Source of the DNA: Nannocystis pusilla
GTDB lineage: Bacteria; Myxococcota_A; Polyangia; Nannocystales; Nannocystaceae
Reading direction: 5' to 3'
Assembly: GCF_026626665.1 (NCBI RefSeq)
Contig: NZ_JAPNKE010000002.1
Location: forward strand, 5,557,168 to 5,621,167
Length of the DNA stretch: 64,000 nt
How positions within the stretch are numbered: position 1 is the stretch's first letter; each line of letters begins with the position of its first letter. The notes under the pieces are model-generated. The model was not told where the DNA came from. It did no database searches and worked only from the letters and a program-made list of their open reading frames with translations. Both the position numbers and the translations under genes were made by a program. Positions 30,120 through 44,469 of the stretch are shown one piece after another.

Positions 30120-30953
30120 ATGTCGAAGGTCCCGTATCTCGCGCCGAACTTCATCACCGTGGGCGCCATGGCCTGCGGTCTCGGGGCGATGCTGCTCACG
30201 CACCGCGGCGACTACGTCGCGGCCGCCTGGCTGCTGCTCTTCTCGACCTTCCTCGACCGGGCCGACGGCTTCGTCGCCCGCCGGCTGCAGGCCACCAGCA
30301 GCTTCGGCGTGCAGATGGACTCGTTCGCCGACTTCTTCAACTTCGGCGTGGTCCCGCCGTTTTTGGTGTTGACCGCGCTGAGCTCCACGCCCGGCCTGCC
30401 CTTCGGGTCAGGTTCGGGCCTCGCCTGGGCGCTGCTGGCCGCCGGCCTGTGGCTGGCCGCCGCCGCGGTGCGGCTGGCCCGCTTCAACGTCCTCAGCGAC
30501 GCCGAGGTCACCGACAAGACCATCTTCCACGGCGTGCCGACCACCCTCGCCGCCGGCCTGCTCGTCAACTGGTTCCTCGTCTGCATCAAGTACGGCGGGC
30601 CCGACAACCCGCTCGCCGCGCCCGACCGGTTCGCCGAGGGCCGCTTGTTCGGCGACCTGCAGCTCGGGCCCGACGTGTGGTGCGCCTTCCCGTGGGCGAT
30701 GATCGTCGGCGCGCTGCTGATGGTCTCGAACCTGCGCAACAAGAAGTTCGGGGCCCTGCGCGCCCGCTGGGCCAACCTCGCCGTCGGCGCGCTGTCGCTG
30801 GTCGCCATGGCTTTCCTCGTCATGCGCGTCTACCCCGAGTTCATGGTCCTGCTGCCCTCGACCTGGCTGGCGATCTGGCTGGTGTGGGGCCAGATCGGCC
30901 CGGAGTACCGCGGCAAGCCCAAGCCGCCGCTGTTCCCCGTCGGCGACGAGTGA
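30120..30953 (+). CDS. pssA: CDP-diacylglycerol--serine O-phosphatidyltransferase (CDP-alcohol phosphatidyltransferase family)
   Basis: 277-residue integral membrane enzyme that condenses CDP-diacylglycerol with serine to give phosphatidylserine, the precursor of phosphatidylethanolamine. The CDP-alcohol transferase motif is complete: DRADGFVARRLQATSSFGVQMDSFAD matches DxxDGxxAR(x8)GxxxDxxxD. N-terminal LAPNFITVGAMACGLGAM and the PssA-type IFHGVPTTLAAGL favour serine as acceptor. Six or so hydrophobic segments. Likely co-transcribed with adk (8-bp gap); palindromic units follow its stop. Confidence 0.88.
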   Translation: MSKVPYLAPNFITVGAMACGLGAMLLTHRGDYVAAAWLLLFSTFLDRADGFVARRLQATSSFGVQMDSFADFFNFGVVPPFLVLTALSSTPGLPFGSGSGLAWALLAAGLWLAAAAVRLARFNVLSDAEVTDKTIFHGVPTTLAAGLLVNWFLVCIKYGGPDNPLAAPDRFAEGRLFGDLQLGPDVWCAFPWAMIVGALLMVSNLRNKKFGALRARWANLAVGALSLVAMAFLVMRVYPEFMVLLPSTWLAIWLVWGQIGPEYRGKPKPPLFPVGDE

Positions 30954-30963
30954 GCCGCGGCCG

Positions 30964-31041
30964 CCTGTCCCTCCGGACAGCCTGTCCCTCCGGACATCTT
31001 AACGCCGAAGGGACATGCCCGCGAGGACATGTCCCTTCGAT
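30964..31041. repeat. Cluster of palindromic units between convergent genes
   Basis: Two nearly identical units CCTGTCCCTCCGGA at 30964 and 30981 (17 bp apart, the first closing the perfect stem CTGTCC/GGACAG), then CATGCCCGCGAGGA at 31014 and CATGTCCCTTCGAT at 31028. The cluster starts 10 bp after the pssA stop and ends 26 bp before the stop of the convergent lipoprotein gene. Confidence 0.75.
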
Positions 31042-31067
31042 CTGTTACGCGAGCTCGCGCTCGGGCG

Positions 31068-32036
31068 TCACACCGGGACGGCGCACGCGCCGATGTTCTC
31101 CTGTCCCGGAGGGGCCATGCCCTCGGTGTACCAGGGCACGCACTCCTGGCCGCCGTCCGCGCCGGGGCAGGTGTTGGGCTCCTGGAGGTTGCAGTACGAG
31201 CTGCAGCAGCCGTCGGCGTTGTCGCAGCCGGGCACGGACTCGGGCGTGGCGCAGTACAGGCCGTAGTCGCACACGTTGATGTACGCGCACGGATCGCCGT
31301 AGGCGCCCATGTCGCCGCTGGCGTCGAAGTCGCAGATGAACTGATCGAGGCCGTCCCAGAAGCAGATCTGGCCGGCCGGGCAGCTCTGGACCAGCGGGTC
31401 GCAGGTCTCGAGGCAGAGGATCAGCACGCCGTCGTTCGACACGTCGCAGGTCTGGCCCATGTCGCAGCTCGGCGCGTCGGGCGTGCCCTTGCACATGTCG
31501 ATGCAGGAGCCGTTGTTGTTCTCGTCGAAGTACCAGCAGAGCAGGCCGACGTCGCAGCTGTCGACGCCGCTGACCGCGCTGCCCTCGACCGTGCACGGGT
31601 CGCCTTCCTTGCCCGGGTTGGCGTCGACCGGCGAGCACTTGGTGGCGTTCCACGAGCTGCTGCCGTTGTCGGCCCACGGCATGCACTTCTGCCCGGGCGG
31701 GCAGTCTTGCGTCCACACGTCGCACTCCTTCACGCCGCCGCCGCCGTCGGGCGGGGTGATGAAGGAGCCGGAGCTCTCGGTGCCGACACCGGAGTCGGTC
31801 GCATCGGTGGCGACCCCAGTGGTCGGCTCCGGCGCCGTCGTCGTGCCGGGAGCGGTCGTCGTCCCGTTCGAGGTCTGGTCGCTGGTCCCGGTCGAGGTGT
31901 CGCCCTCGGTCGCGTCGTTGGTCGGGTTGGTGCTCGGGTTGGTGACGTTGGTCCCGCTGCCCTTCCCCTCGTCGTCCCCACAGGCTCCCAGCGCCAGGGC
32001 GGCGCCGATGACGGTGAACTGAACGTACTTAAGCAT
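31068..32036 (-). CDS. Cys-rich surface lipoprotein
   Basis: 322 residues. Signal peptide with lipobox LALGAC, a long Thr/Asn/Ser/Gly-rich spacer (about residues 20-95), then a domain with some 30 Cys in short modules (CDVWTQDCPPGQKC, CDMGQTCDVSNDGVLILC, CCSSYCNLQ) that are surely disulfide-bonded. This is a common myxobacterial surface-lipoprotein type with no known activity. A strong ribosome binding site, AAGGAGA, stands 6 bases before ATG 32036 and fixes the start. The sequence near the stop (GMAPPGQEN) includes a palindrome-like stretch, CCTGTCCCGGAGGGGCCATG. Confidence 0.82.
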   Translation of the reverse strand: MLKYVQFTVIGAALALGACGDDEGKGSGTNVTNPSTNPTNDATEGDTSTGTSDQTSNGTTTAPGTTTAPEPTTGVATDATDSGVGTESSGSFITPPDGGGGVKECDVWTQDCPPGQKCMPWADNGSSSWNATKCSPVDANPGKEGDPCTVEGSAVSGVDSCDVGLLCWYFDENNNGSCIDMCKGTPDAPSCDMGQTCDVSNDGVLILCLETCDPLVQSCPAGQICFWDGLDQFICDFDASGDMGAYGDPCAYINVCDYGLYCATPESVPGCDNADGCCSSYCNLQEPNTCPGADGGQECVPWYTEGMAPPGQENIGACAVPV

Positions 32037-32152
32037 GATCTTCTCCTTCGGCCGGCGCGTGCGGCGCTCGTCTAGCGATGATTGGCCAAAGCGCGCGCGA
32101 ACGCAAACCCGAACCCGCCGAAGGTGACGAGGTCCGATCGGACGTCGGTGCC

Positions 32153-33238
32153 TCAGGCGAGCTGGAGCGCATAGATCATGTTCTTGGTGCCAGCCGCCGC
32201 GCAGGTCGCGTGGGCGACCGCCTTGAGCCCCGGCGTCGCCACGAATTTGCGGTCCTTGAACACCTTGAACGGGTAGCGCTCGCGCAGCGCGCGATAACGC
32301 GCCTGCTCCTGATCTCGCAGCCGGTCGCGCAGGAGCGGCGAAATCGGGTCGTTGCTGCGTTCCTCGCGGATGTCGAGCGCGGCCGAGTCGGTGGCGAACG
32401 CGGCGAGCAGCTCGGGCCGCTCGTGCTCGGCAGCGCCGGCGCCGACCGACCACGCGTGCCACTCGCGGCCGAGCGCGTCGTCCGGGGCCTCGGCGGTGCG
32501 GATCACCTGGACCCCGCTGCCGGTCGGCATGGCGAACAGCACCGGCCCGATCACCCCGCGCTGGACCCGCTCGACGCTCACGCCCTCGGCCCCGTGCAGG
32601 CGCATGAACAGCGCCTCGGCGTCGAGGTCGGCGCAGCGGTACACCATCGACCGGAACGCCTCGTTGGCGGCCGCCGTCTCGCCGTCCTCGGCGAGGTCGA
32701 TCACCTTGCGCCGCCACAGCGACGACACCTGCGTCAGCTCGATCTGCAGGCGCACGTACACCCCGCTGGCGTCGAGCTTGGTCAGCTCGATGCGGAACGC
32801 CGCGGTGCCGCTGGCCGGGTCGTGGCGGCGCAGCAGCACGCGATGGTCGTCGACCGGCGCCAGCTCGCGGTCCTGCAGCTTCTCGTAGTAGGCGTGCTTC
32901 GCGGCCAGGCGGGCGAACAGCTCCGCCTCGCCGGCGCGGGCCTGCAGCGCGGCGCGGTCGCCCATGCGGGCCAGCGACTCGCGGGCCACGCTCTTGTCGG
33001 TCAGCGGCCGGGTGAAGCTGGCGAGGTTGGGCAGGCCGGCGCGCGAGTCGACGTACAGCTCGCCGTGGAGCCCGAGGCGCAGCGACTCGGCCAGCGTCTC
33101 GAGCGACTGCTGCAGCGGGCGGCGCTCGGGGAATCCGTTCGACAGGCGGGCCGCGTGCAGCGAGCGGCCGAGCAGATCGAGGTAGGTCGCCGCCTCGGGC
33201 TGGACGAGCGCCTGGGTGTGCAACGCGACGACCGTCAT
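32153..33238 (-). CDS. Hypothetical protein, partner of upstream coiled-coil gene
   Basis: 361 residues, soluble, Ala/Leu/Arg/Glu-rich, with no signal peptide or membrane helix. A middle region with beta character (SGTAAFRIELTKLDASGVYVRLQIELTQ) and Trp at SSLWRRKV stands between helical stretches; the C-terminus has LRERYPFKVFKDRKFVATPG. I do not recognise the family. It begins 19 bp after the stop of the coiled-coil gene on the same strand, so the two probably form an operon. Confidence 0.75.
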   Translation of the reverse strand: MTVVALHTQALVQPEAATYLDLLGRSLHAARLSNGFPERRPLQQSLETLAESLRLGLHGELYVDSRAGLPNLASFTRPLTDKSVARESLARMGDRAALQARAGEAELFARLAAKHAYYEKLQDRELAPVDDHRVLLRRHDPASGTAAFRIELTKLDASGVYVRLQIELTQVSSLWRRKVIDLAEDGETAAANEAFRSMVYRCADLDAEALFMRLHGAEGVSVERVQRGVIGPVLFAMPTGSGVQVIRTAEAPDDALGREWHAWSVGAGAAEHERPELLAAFATDSAALDIREERSNDPISPLLRDRLRDQEQARYRALRERYPFKVFKDRKFVATPGLKAVAHATCAAAGTKNMIYALQLA

Positions 33239-33257
33239 CGCGACCTCGGCGGAGGCG

Positions 33258-34334
33258 TCACGCGCCGGACGGGGACGGCGGCGAAGCGGCCGGGGCGCCG
33301 GAGCGCTTGACCGCCTTGTCGATGGCGGCCTGGATCCGCGCGTCCTCGACCTCCTTGGACTTGCGGAGGTTGTCCTCGAGCACCGTCGAGGTCTTCTCGT
33401 CGAAGGTGTCGAGCTCGTTGATGAACGTGTCGAGGTTGGTGCGGAAGAAGATCTGGGTGTCGCTGACGAATTGTGTGGTGACGTTCATCGACTCGGTCAT
33501 GACGTCGAGGCTGCGCTTCATCTCGAGCATGACGGTCGACGCGTCGGCGGCGCGGCCGATCGCCTGGATCTGGGCCGAGGCCATGTCGAGCTTGATCGAC
33601 GACGCCGTGGTGTACTGCTGGATGTCCTGGGCCAGGTTGCGGATGGTGTCGGCCAGCTTGCGGGTGTTCTCTTTGAGGCGGGCGTAGCGCTCCTCGGCCG
33701 AGCCGTACAGCTGCACGTTGGTCGAGTGCTCGGCGAGCTTGGCCCGCACCTTGTCGATGTTGGCCTGGATGTCGCGCTGCTCGACGCTGCCGGCCTCGAC
33801 GGCCTGCTCCTCGCCCTCGAGCTGCTCCTGCAGCGCCTTCAGCTCGAGCACGTAATTCAGCGCCTCGCGCTCGTTCTTGGCCATCTCGACGATGCGCACG
33901 TTGATGCGGTCGATCTCTTTGTAAAGGTCCTGCTCGCTCTGCTTGAGCGTGTCGACGTACTCGGCGGCCTCTTTCACGCGGCGGGCCGAGATCTGGTACT
34001 GGGCCTTCAGCAGCTCCTCGATCGACCGCTGGCTCATGCTCATCGACCCGAGCCCGGGGATGTAGCTGAGGACCTCCTTGAAGCCGGCCCAGAACCCGCC
34101 GTTCGTGGCGGTCCCGTTGAGATAGTCGCTGAACTTGCGCAGCTTCTTCAGCTCTTCCGCCATCGCGGATTGGATGTTCACGTTGCGTTCGCGAAGGACC
34201 TTGAGCTCCTCGACCTTGTTGTCCTGGATCGTGCGTTCTTTTTGGATGTCCGTCTCGAGCGACTTGACGGAGATCCCTTCACCGGAGTACGCGACCTGGC
34301 GGCTCAGGACGTCGAGGTTTGCCTTCGAACTCAT
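33258..34334 (-). CDS. Long coiled-coil protein of unknown function
   Basis: 358 residues, almost entirely helical and charged, with heptad-like stretches (SVKSLETDIQKERTIQDNKVEEL, IQANIDKVRAKLAEH, TRKLADTIRNLAQDIQQ). A short less-charged break near residues 85-100 (GGFWAGFKEVLSYIPGLGSMS) could be a membrane-touching or hairpin segment. The C-terminus is Lys/Ala/Pro-rich. AT-richer codons than neighbours are modest. No family recognised. ATG 34334 starts MSSKANLDVLSRQVAYSG. Divergent from sucA. Confidence 0.75.
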   Translation of the reverse strand: MSSKANLDVLSRQVAYSGEGISVKSLETDIQKERTIQDNKVEELKVLRERNVNIQSAMAEELKKLRKFSDYLNGTATNGGFWAGFKEVLSYIPGLGSMSMSQRSIEELLKAQYQISARRVKEAAEYVDTLKQSEQDLYKEIDRINVRIVEMAKNEREALNYVLELKALQEQLEGEEQAVEAGSVEQRDIQANIDKVRAKLAEHSTNVQLYGSAEERYARLKENTRKLADTIRNLAQDIQQYTTASSIKLDMASAQIQAIGRAADASTVMLEMKRSLDVMTESMNVTTQFVSDTQIFFRTNLDTFINELDTFDEKTSTVLEDNLRKSKEVEDARIQAAIDKAVKRSGAPAASPPSPSGA

Positions 34335-34647
34335 CGTGGGCGAAGCGTGACACAAATCGGCGGTGAAGGGGGCGGCAAGTCGCGCCGCGAGCCTCGCCTC
34401 GGGCCTGCGCCCTCGCGCGCGCCGCGGGACCGACGCGAGCCCTCGGCAGCCGGCCGCGACGCGCCGCCGAGGCCTCGCACGGCGAGCCGCGCCGAAACCC
34501 CCGCGTGACGCCCGCGCGGGCGAGCCGCCGCCGCTGCGGCGCGAGGTCGGCTGTCCGCCGCGCGATCTCCGCAGAGAAAACGATCGCGGCCGCGAGGCCC
34601 CGCTGCGTTGTCTCGAACGCGCAAACGAGTATGCTGCGGCCGCGCCT
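34335..34647. other. Divergent intergenic region upstream of sucA
   Basis: 313 bp between the coiled-coil gene and sucA, both transcribed outward. It must hold both promoters. I see no clear -35/-10 pair, operator palindrome or 14-bp unit in it, and the frames open here on both strands have no recognisable products. Confidence 0.4.
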
Positions 34648-37427
<2,780 letters not shown>

Positions 37428-37435
<8 letters not shown>

Positions 37436-38717
37436 CCCGATCAAAGTCCCGCCGCTCGGCGAGTCCATCACCGAGGCCGTCGTCTCGTCCTGGCGCGTCA
37501 AGGCCGGCGACCGCGTCACCGTCGACCAGCCGCTCGTCGAGCTCGAGACCGACAAGATCACCGTCGAGGTCCCCTCGCCCGCCGCCGGCGTGATCACCGA
37601 GCTCTCCGCCCAGCAGGGCGCCAAGGTCAACGTCGGCGACACCATCGGCCTCATCGGCGAGGCCGGCGCGGAACCTGCCCCTTCGGGCACGTCCCCGGCG
37701 CCAGGTGCTTCAGGACAGGCCTCTTCGGACAGGTCCCAACAGTCAGCCTCGGCTCAGGCCCCGGCCCAGCCGCAGGCCAAGGCCGGCGGCGAGCCGATGC
37801 CGGCCGCGCGCGCCGAGGCCGGCCGCACCGGCGTCGACCTCGGCGCGGTCGAGGGCACCGGCCGCGGCGGCCGCGTGCTGAAGGAGGACGTCCAGCGCGC
37901 CGCGGCCGAGAGCAAGCCCGCGCAGGCCCAGCCCGCGCAGGCCCAGCCGGCCGAGGCCAAGAAGCCGGCGGCCGAGAGCAAGCCCGCCGCGCCGCCCGCC
38001 CCGCGCCCGCAGGCCGGCGGCCGCGAGGAGGTCGTCGCCATGACCCCGCTGCGCCGGCGCGTCGCCGAGCGGCTGGTCCAGGCCCAGCAGACCGCGGCGA
38101 TCCTGACGACCTTCAACGAGGTCGACATGTCGGCCGTGTACCGCCTGCGCAACAACTACAAGCAGGGGTTCGTCGACAAGCACGGGGCCAAGCTCGGCTT
38201 CATGTCGTTCTTCGTCAAGGCGGCGGTGTCGGCCCTCAAGGCCTACCCGGCGGTCAACGCCGAGATCCGCGGCGACGACATCGTCTACAAGCGCTACTAC
38301 GACGTCGGCGTGGCCGTCGGCGGCGGCAAGGGCCTGGTCGTCCCGGTGGTCCGCGGCGCCGACCAGCTCGGCTTCGCCGACATCGAGAAGGAGATCGCCC
38401 GCCTGGCCGTGCGCGCCCGCGAGAACAAGCTGACGCTCGACGAGCTCAGCGGCGGCACCTTCACGATCTCGAACGGCGGCATCTACGGCTCGATGCTGTC
38501 GACCCCGATCCTGAACCCGCCGCAGACCGGCATCCTCGGCCTCCACAACGTCGTCGAGCGCCCGGTCGCGGTGAACGGCCAGGTCGAGATCCGCCCGATC
38601 ATGTACCTCGCGCTGTCCTACGACCACCGCCTGGTCGACGGCCGCGAGGCGGTGCAGTTCCTGGTCCACGTCAAGGAGCGCATCGAGGCGCCCGAGCGCC
38701 TGCTCCTCGACGTCTGA
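37428..38717 (+). CDS. sucB: Dihydrolipoyllysine succinyltransferase (E2 of 2-oxoglutarate dehydrogenase)
   Basis: 429 residues. Lipoyl domain (1-76) with the lipoylation site ELETDKITVEV (Lys about 43); a Pro/Ala/Ser linker; peripheral-subunit-binding domain with GVDLGAVEGTGRGGRVLKEDV; a second Ala/Pro/Lys linker; and the catalytic core with YDHRLVDGREAV (His and Asp catalytic). ATG 37428 overlaps the sucA stop. The first linker is encoded by five consecutive palindromic 14-bp units (37674-37743), giving APSGTSPAPGASGQASSDRS, so part of the linker derives from the repeat family. Confidence 0.95.
37674..37747. repeat. Five tandem 14-bp units inside the sucB linker
   Basis: CCTGCCCCTTCGGG, CACGTCCCCGGCGC, CAGGTGCTTCAGGA, CAGGCCTCTTCGGA and CAGGTCCCAACAGT at exact 14-bp spacing, closed by CAGC. 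They encode a flexible stretch between the lipoyl and E3-binding domains, a position where extra residues would be tolerated. Confidence 0.75.
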
Positions 38718-38726
38718 CCGTCAAGA

Positions 38727-38755
38727 CATGTCCACCAAGACAGGTCCATAACACC

Positions 38756-38759
<4 letters not shown>
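38727..38759. repeat. Two 14-bp units in register with the lpdA start codon
   Basis: CATGTCCACCAAGA (38727) and CAGGTCCATAACAC (38741) fill the gap between sucB and lpdA. The next 14-bp position begins CATGTCCC at 38755, whose ATG is the lpdA start, so start codon and first codons belong to the repeat. No purine-rich ribosome binding site is evident immediately before the ATG. Confidence 0.7.
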
Positions 38760-40156
<1,397 letters not shown>

Positions 40157-40269
40157 GGCCGCCGCGGGCGGACCCGGCCGTCGGCCGCCAGAACGCGCCT
40201 CTTGGCCGTCCTGCGCGGCTTCGTGCGCCCTGATCTCGCGGCCCGCGACCGTGTTAGGCTCGCCTCGTC

Positions 40270-41886
40270 ATGCGGCGCCAGGCCCCGATCAAGCGCTCGA
40301 GCACCGGTCAACGGACCATCGCCGGCTCGAAGTCCGCCGATGTCGCCAACCTCGACGATCGCCCGCTGTCGATCCACATCACCCGCGACGGCAAGCACCT
40401 CGTCGTCCCGCTGCCGTACGAGCTGTGGATCCTCGGCGTGAGCAGCTTCGAGGTCGTGCGCACGATCGAGTGCGCCAACCCGGAGCCGTCGGTGAGCGAG
40501 GGCGCCAAGGACGGCTCGCTGTGGATCGGCGGCCATCACCTCTACTTCGGCAGCGTGTTCTCGACCGCGCTGACCAAGGTCGGCAGCAAGCTCGGCGACT
40601 TCGTCGACCGCGTCGCGCTGGTCCGTCCGAGCGTCCTGTGCGGCGTCGGGGCGACCGGCGAGATCCTGTTCGACGTCGACAAGGAGAACCCGCTGCACCG
40701 GCGCAAGGTGTCGGAGCGGACCGTCACCGGCCTCGTCAACCTCGACGGCCGCGCGCTGTGGGCCGACGGCTCGGCCACCGCGTGGCTCATCGATCCCGAT
40801 CGCCCGTCCGGCTACACGCAGCTCAAGCTGCGCGCCACCAGCCCGGCCGACGTCGACGCCGAGGGCATCGCCGCGCTCGGCACCACCACCACCGGCCGCG
40901 CGATCCTCTGCGCCCGCGACGGCGCGGTCGCCTGGACCGGCAAGCACCTGCGCGTCGAAGGCGAGCGCTTCCCTCGCCTGGCCGCGCGCCAGGCCGCCCC
41001 GCTCGCCTGCGGCGGCGACGAGCGCCACGTCTACGTCCTGCGGCCCAAGGGCCTCCTGCAGCGGTTCCTCGTCGAGCAGCCGAAGCCGCCGCCTGAACCT
41101 GCTTTACGGCCCTCCGGGCCTGGCGAGGAGGACAGCTTCGTCCCGCTGCCCGAGGCCGAGGAGACGCGGCTGCAGTGGCCTGCCACCTGCATGCTGGTCC
41201 TCGGGACAGGTCACGGCGCGGCCCGGATCGTCCTCGGCGGGCCGCAAGCGGAGGGCATGCTCGGCCGGCTGTGGCGCGTCGATCCCGACGCCCTCACCTG
41301 GCAGAAGGTCGCGCCCGGCAAGCGCACCCTGGTCGAGCCGCGCCCCGCCGAGCCCGAGGAGGCGAGCAAGCGCCCGGACTTCACGCCGACGCGCAGCAAG
41401 CTGACCGGCGCGCCGATCAGCGCGCTCAAGGTCGACGCGGTGCTCGGCGCCGACACCTCGCAGGTGTTCGTCACCCACGGCCACGGCGCGCTGCTCGAGC
41501 GCCCGGTCGTGCGCCGCAACGCCAGCGACGTCCTGCCCGGCGACGCGCTGCTGCTGCCGGCGATGGTCCGCTTCCGCGAGGGCACCGCGCGCCCGGCCCT
41601 GGTCCTGTGGCCCGGCACGCCGGACGCGACCCGCGAGCCGCCGTCGCTGCGCTGGCTCGCGTGGGCCGACAACCCGCGCGGGTGGATCGAGCTGGTGACG
41701 CCGGAGATCCGCAAGCAGGGCTGGTCGCGCGCCGACGTGTTCCCGCTGCAGGTCGCCGTCGCCGCCGCGCCGACGGTCGCCGGCAACCGCGAGCCGATCC
41801 CCGACAAGTGGGTCGACCCCGAGCTGTTCGCCGCCCTCGCCCGCGAGTGCAAGAAGCTGCTCAAGGTGCTCTGGGAGTACTTTTGA
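40270..41886 (+). CDS. Hypothetical protein with beta-propeller-like N-terminal half
   Basis: 538 residues, no signal peptide or membrane helix. The first half has repeated strands of the type LVVPLPYELWILGVSSFEVVRTIE, SLWIGGHHLYFGSVF and ALWADGSATAWLIDPD, suggestive of a propeller. The middle is a Pro/Glu-rich linker (EQPKPPPEPALRPSGPGEED) that contains palindrome-like sequence and is followed by a unit at 41193-41206. The last 100 residues are Trp- and Lys-containing. No family recognised. It is 113 bp after lpdA on the same strand and could be in the same transcript. Confidence 0.7.
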   Translation: MRRQAPIKRSSTGQRTIAGSKSADVANLDDRPLSIHITRDGKHLVVPLPYELWILGVSSFEVVRTIECANPEPSVSEGAKDGSLWIGGHHLYFGSVFSTALTKVGSKLGDFVDRVALVRPSVLCGVGATGEILFDVDKENPLHRRKVSERTVTGLVNLDGRALWADGSATAWLIDPDRPSGYTQLKLRATSPADVDAEGIAALGTTTTGRAILCARDGAVAWTGKHLRVEGERFPRLAARQAAPLACGGDERHVYVLRPKGLLQRFLVEQPKPPPEPALRPSGPGEEDSFVPLPEAEETRLQWPATCMLVLGTGHGAARIVLGGPQAEGMLGRLWRVDPDALTWQKVAPGKRTLVEPRPAEPEEASKRPDFTPTRSKLTGAPISALKVDAVLGADTSQVFVTHGHGALLERPVVRRNASDVLPGDALLLPAMVRFREGTARPALVLWPGTPDATREPPSLRWLAWADNPRGWIELVTPEIRKQGWSRADVFPLQVAVAAAPTVAGNREPIPDKWVDPELFAALARECKKLLKVLWEYF

Positions 41887-41892
41887 ACGGGA

Positions 41893-41952
41893 CATGCCCC
41901 TGCGGGCATGTCCTGATGCGCATGTCTTCCAGGTCATGTCCGCCAGGACATG
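41893..41952. repeat. Four tandem 14-bp units after a stop codon
   Basis: CATGCCCCTGCGGG, CATGTCCTGATGCG, CATGTCTTCCAGGT and CATGTCCGCCAGGA at exact 14-bp spacing, ending in CATG. The first two define a perfect 9-bp stem GACATGCCC/GGGCATGTC, and the last one CATGTCC/GGACATG. The array begins 6 bp after the stop of the preceding gene, in a convergent gap of 223 bp. Confidence 0.78.
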
Positions 41953-42109
41953 TTCTGAACTCGCCATCCACCCGCTCGGGTTCGGCGGCGACGAGTTTGG
42001 CGACGAGCGCACGGCCGCGTCACGCGGGGCCTCCCGGCGCGCCCCGCCGACGACCACGAAAAGGGCGACGCGGTCGCCCGCGTCGCCCTCTCCTCGCACC
42101 GCCCGGCGA

Positions 42110-43363
<1,254 letters not shown>

Positions 43364-43369
43364 GGGCTG

Positions 43370-44389
43370 TCAGTCCTCCGTTCCGGTCGCCACCTCGAGC
43401 CCCTCCAGGCGGAAGAAGCGGCGCAGCTCGTCGACGAGACCGATCATCAACAGCTCGGGGATGTCGTCGTCCCCTTCGATCTCGTCCAGCAAGAAGTCTC
43501 GCATGAGCACGATGCTGTCCAGCCGCGCGTCGGCGTCGTCGGTGCGTGCGCGACCGACGAACGTGATGATCCCGCGCGGATCCGCGCCGGCCTCGACCTG
43601 AGTCGTCGAGGGCCGCGCCTGCACCGAGATCGGCGCGCTGGCGACCAGCTTGAGCACCTGGTCCGGGATGTCCTCGAGCAGCGCCTCGAACTGACCGCGC
43701 AGGTCCTCGGCCAGCTCCTCGCTGACCGGCTCGTGATCCTCGAGATCGCGCGCGTCGAGCTCGAGCACCTTGAGCATCTCGGCGCGGGCGCCGGCGACGT
43801 CGCCGAGCACCTCGAGCGCCTGGCCGTACCAGTAGTGGACGTCCGGATCTTCGGGGTCGACCGCGACCGCGCGGCCCAGCGACTCCGCCGCCTCCTTCGG
43901 GCGGTTCGAGTTCATCAGCACGAACCCGTGGATGCTGAGATACGCGGCGTCGTTCTTGCGCTCGGCGCTGATGCCCTCGAGCAGCTCGAGCGCCTCGTCG
44001 GTGTCGTCGTCGCTGAGGCGGATCTGCGCCAGGAGCAGGCGCGCCTGGTCGATCGAGTCGGTGTCCGCGCCCTCGAGCCGGAGCACCGCGCGCGCGGCCG
44101 CCTCGGCCTCGTCGAGGTCCTCGCCGTGCGAGAGCAGGCACTCGGCGCAGTCGAGGTAGATCTGCGGGTCCTCGGGCGCGCCGTCGGCGGCCTGCATCAG
44201 ATAACCCGCCGCCTGATCGAGGCGACCTTGCGCCCAGGCGACCATCCCGGCCAGGTGCAACACCCGCACGTGGTTCTCGCCGCCGAGCCGAGCCGCCTCC
44301 TCGAGGGCGTCCTCCGCCGTCTTGAGGTCGTCGTCATCGACGGCCGCGAGCCCGCGGTCGACGATTGCATCCAGTGACTGCTGCTTCAT
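43370..44389 (-). CDS. TPR protein with degenerate zincin-like C-terminal domain
   Basis: 339 residues. Residues about 1-210 are acidic TPR repeats (DPQIYLDCAECLLSHGEDLDEAEAAARAVL, DPEDPDVHYWYGQALEVLGDVAGARAEML). The C-terminal 130 residues (LLEDIPDQVLKLVASAPISV ... IVLMRDFLLDE ... ELLMIGLVDELRRFFRLEG) follow the plan of the Zincin_1 minimal metallopeptidases (PF06262), but where those have HExxH this has DELRR, so zinc and catalysis should be lost. ATG 44389 begins MKQQSLDAIVD. The stop is 6 bp before the LeuA-like gene. Probably a binding or adaptor protein. Confidence 0.75.
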   Translation of the reverse strand: MKQQSLDAIVDRGLAAVDDDDLKTAEDALEEAARLGGENHVRVLHLAGMVAWAQGRLDQAAGYLMQAADGAPEDPQIYLDCAECLLSHGEDLDEAEAAARAVLRLEGADTDSIDQARLLLAQIRLSDDDTDEALELLEGISAERKNDAAYLSIHGFVLMNSNRPKEAAESLGRAVAVDPEDPDVHYWYGQALEVLGDVAGARAEMLKVLELDARDLEDHEPVSEELAEDLRGQFEALLEDIPDQVLKLVASAPISVQARPSTTQVEAGADPRGIITFVGRARTDDADARLDSIVLMRDFLLDEIEGDDDIPELLMIGLVDELRRFFRLEGLEVATGTED

Positions 44390-44469
44390 GGGCGCGAACT
44401 CTAACACGGCGTCTCGCGCGACCGACCGGGCACGTGCGGCCGCGCGCTCGAGGTAGAAGCGGGCTCGAC

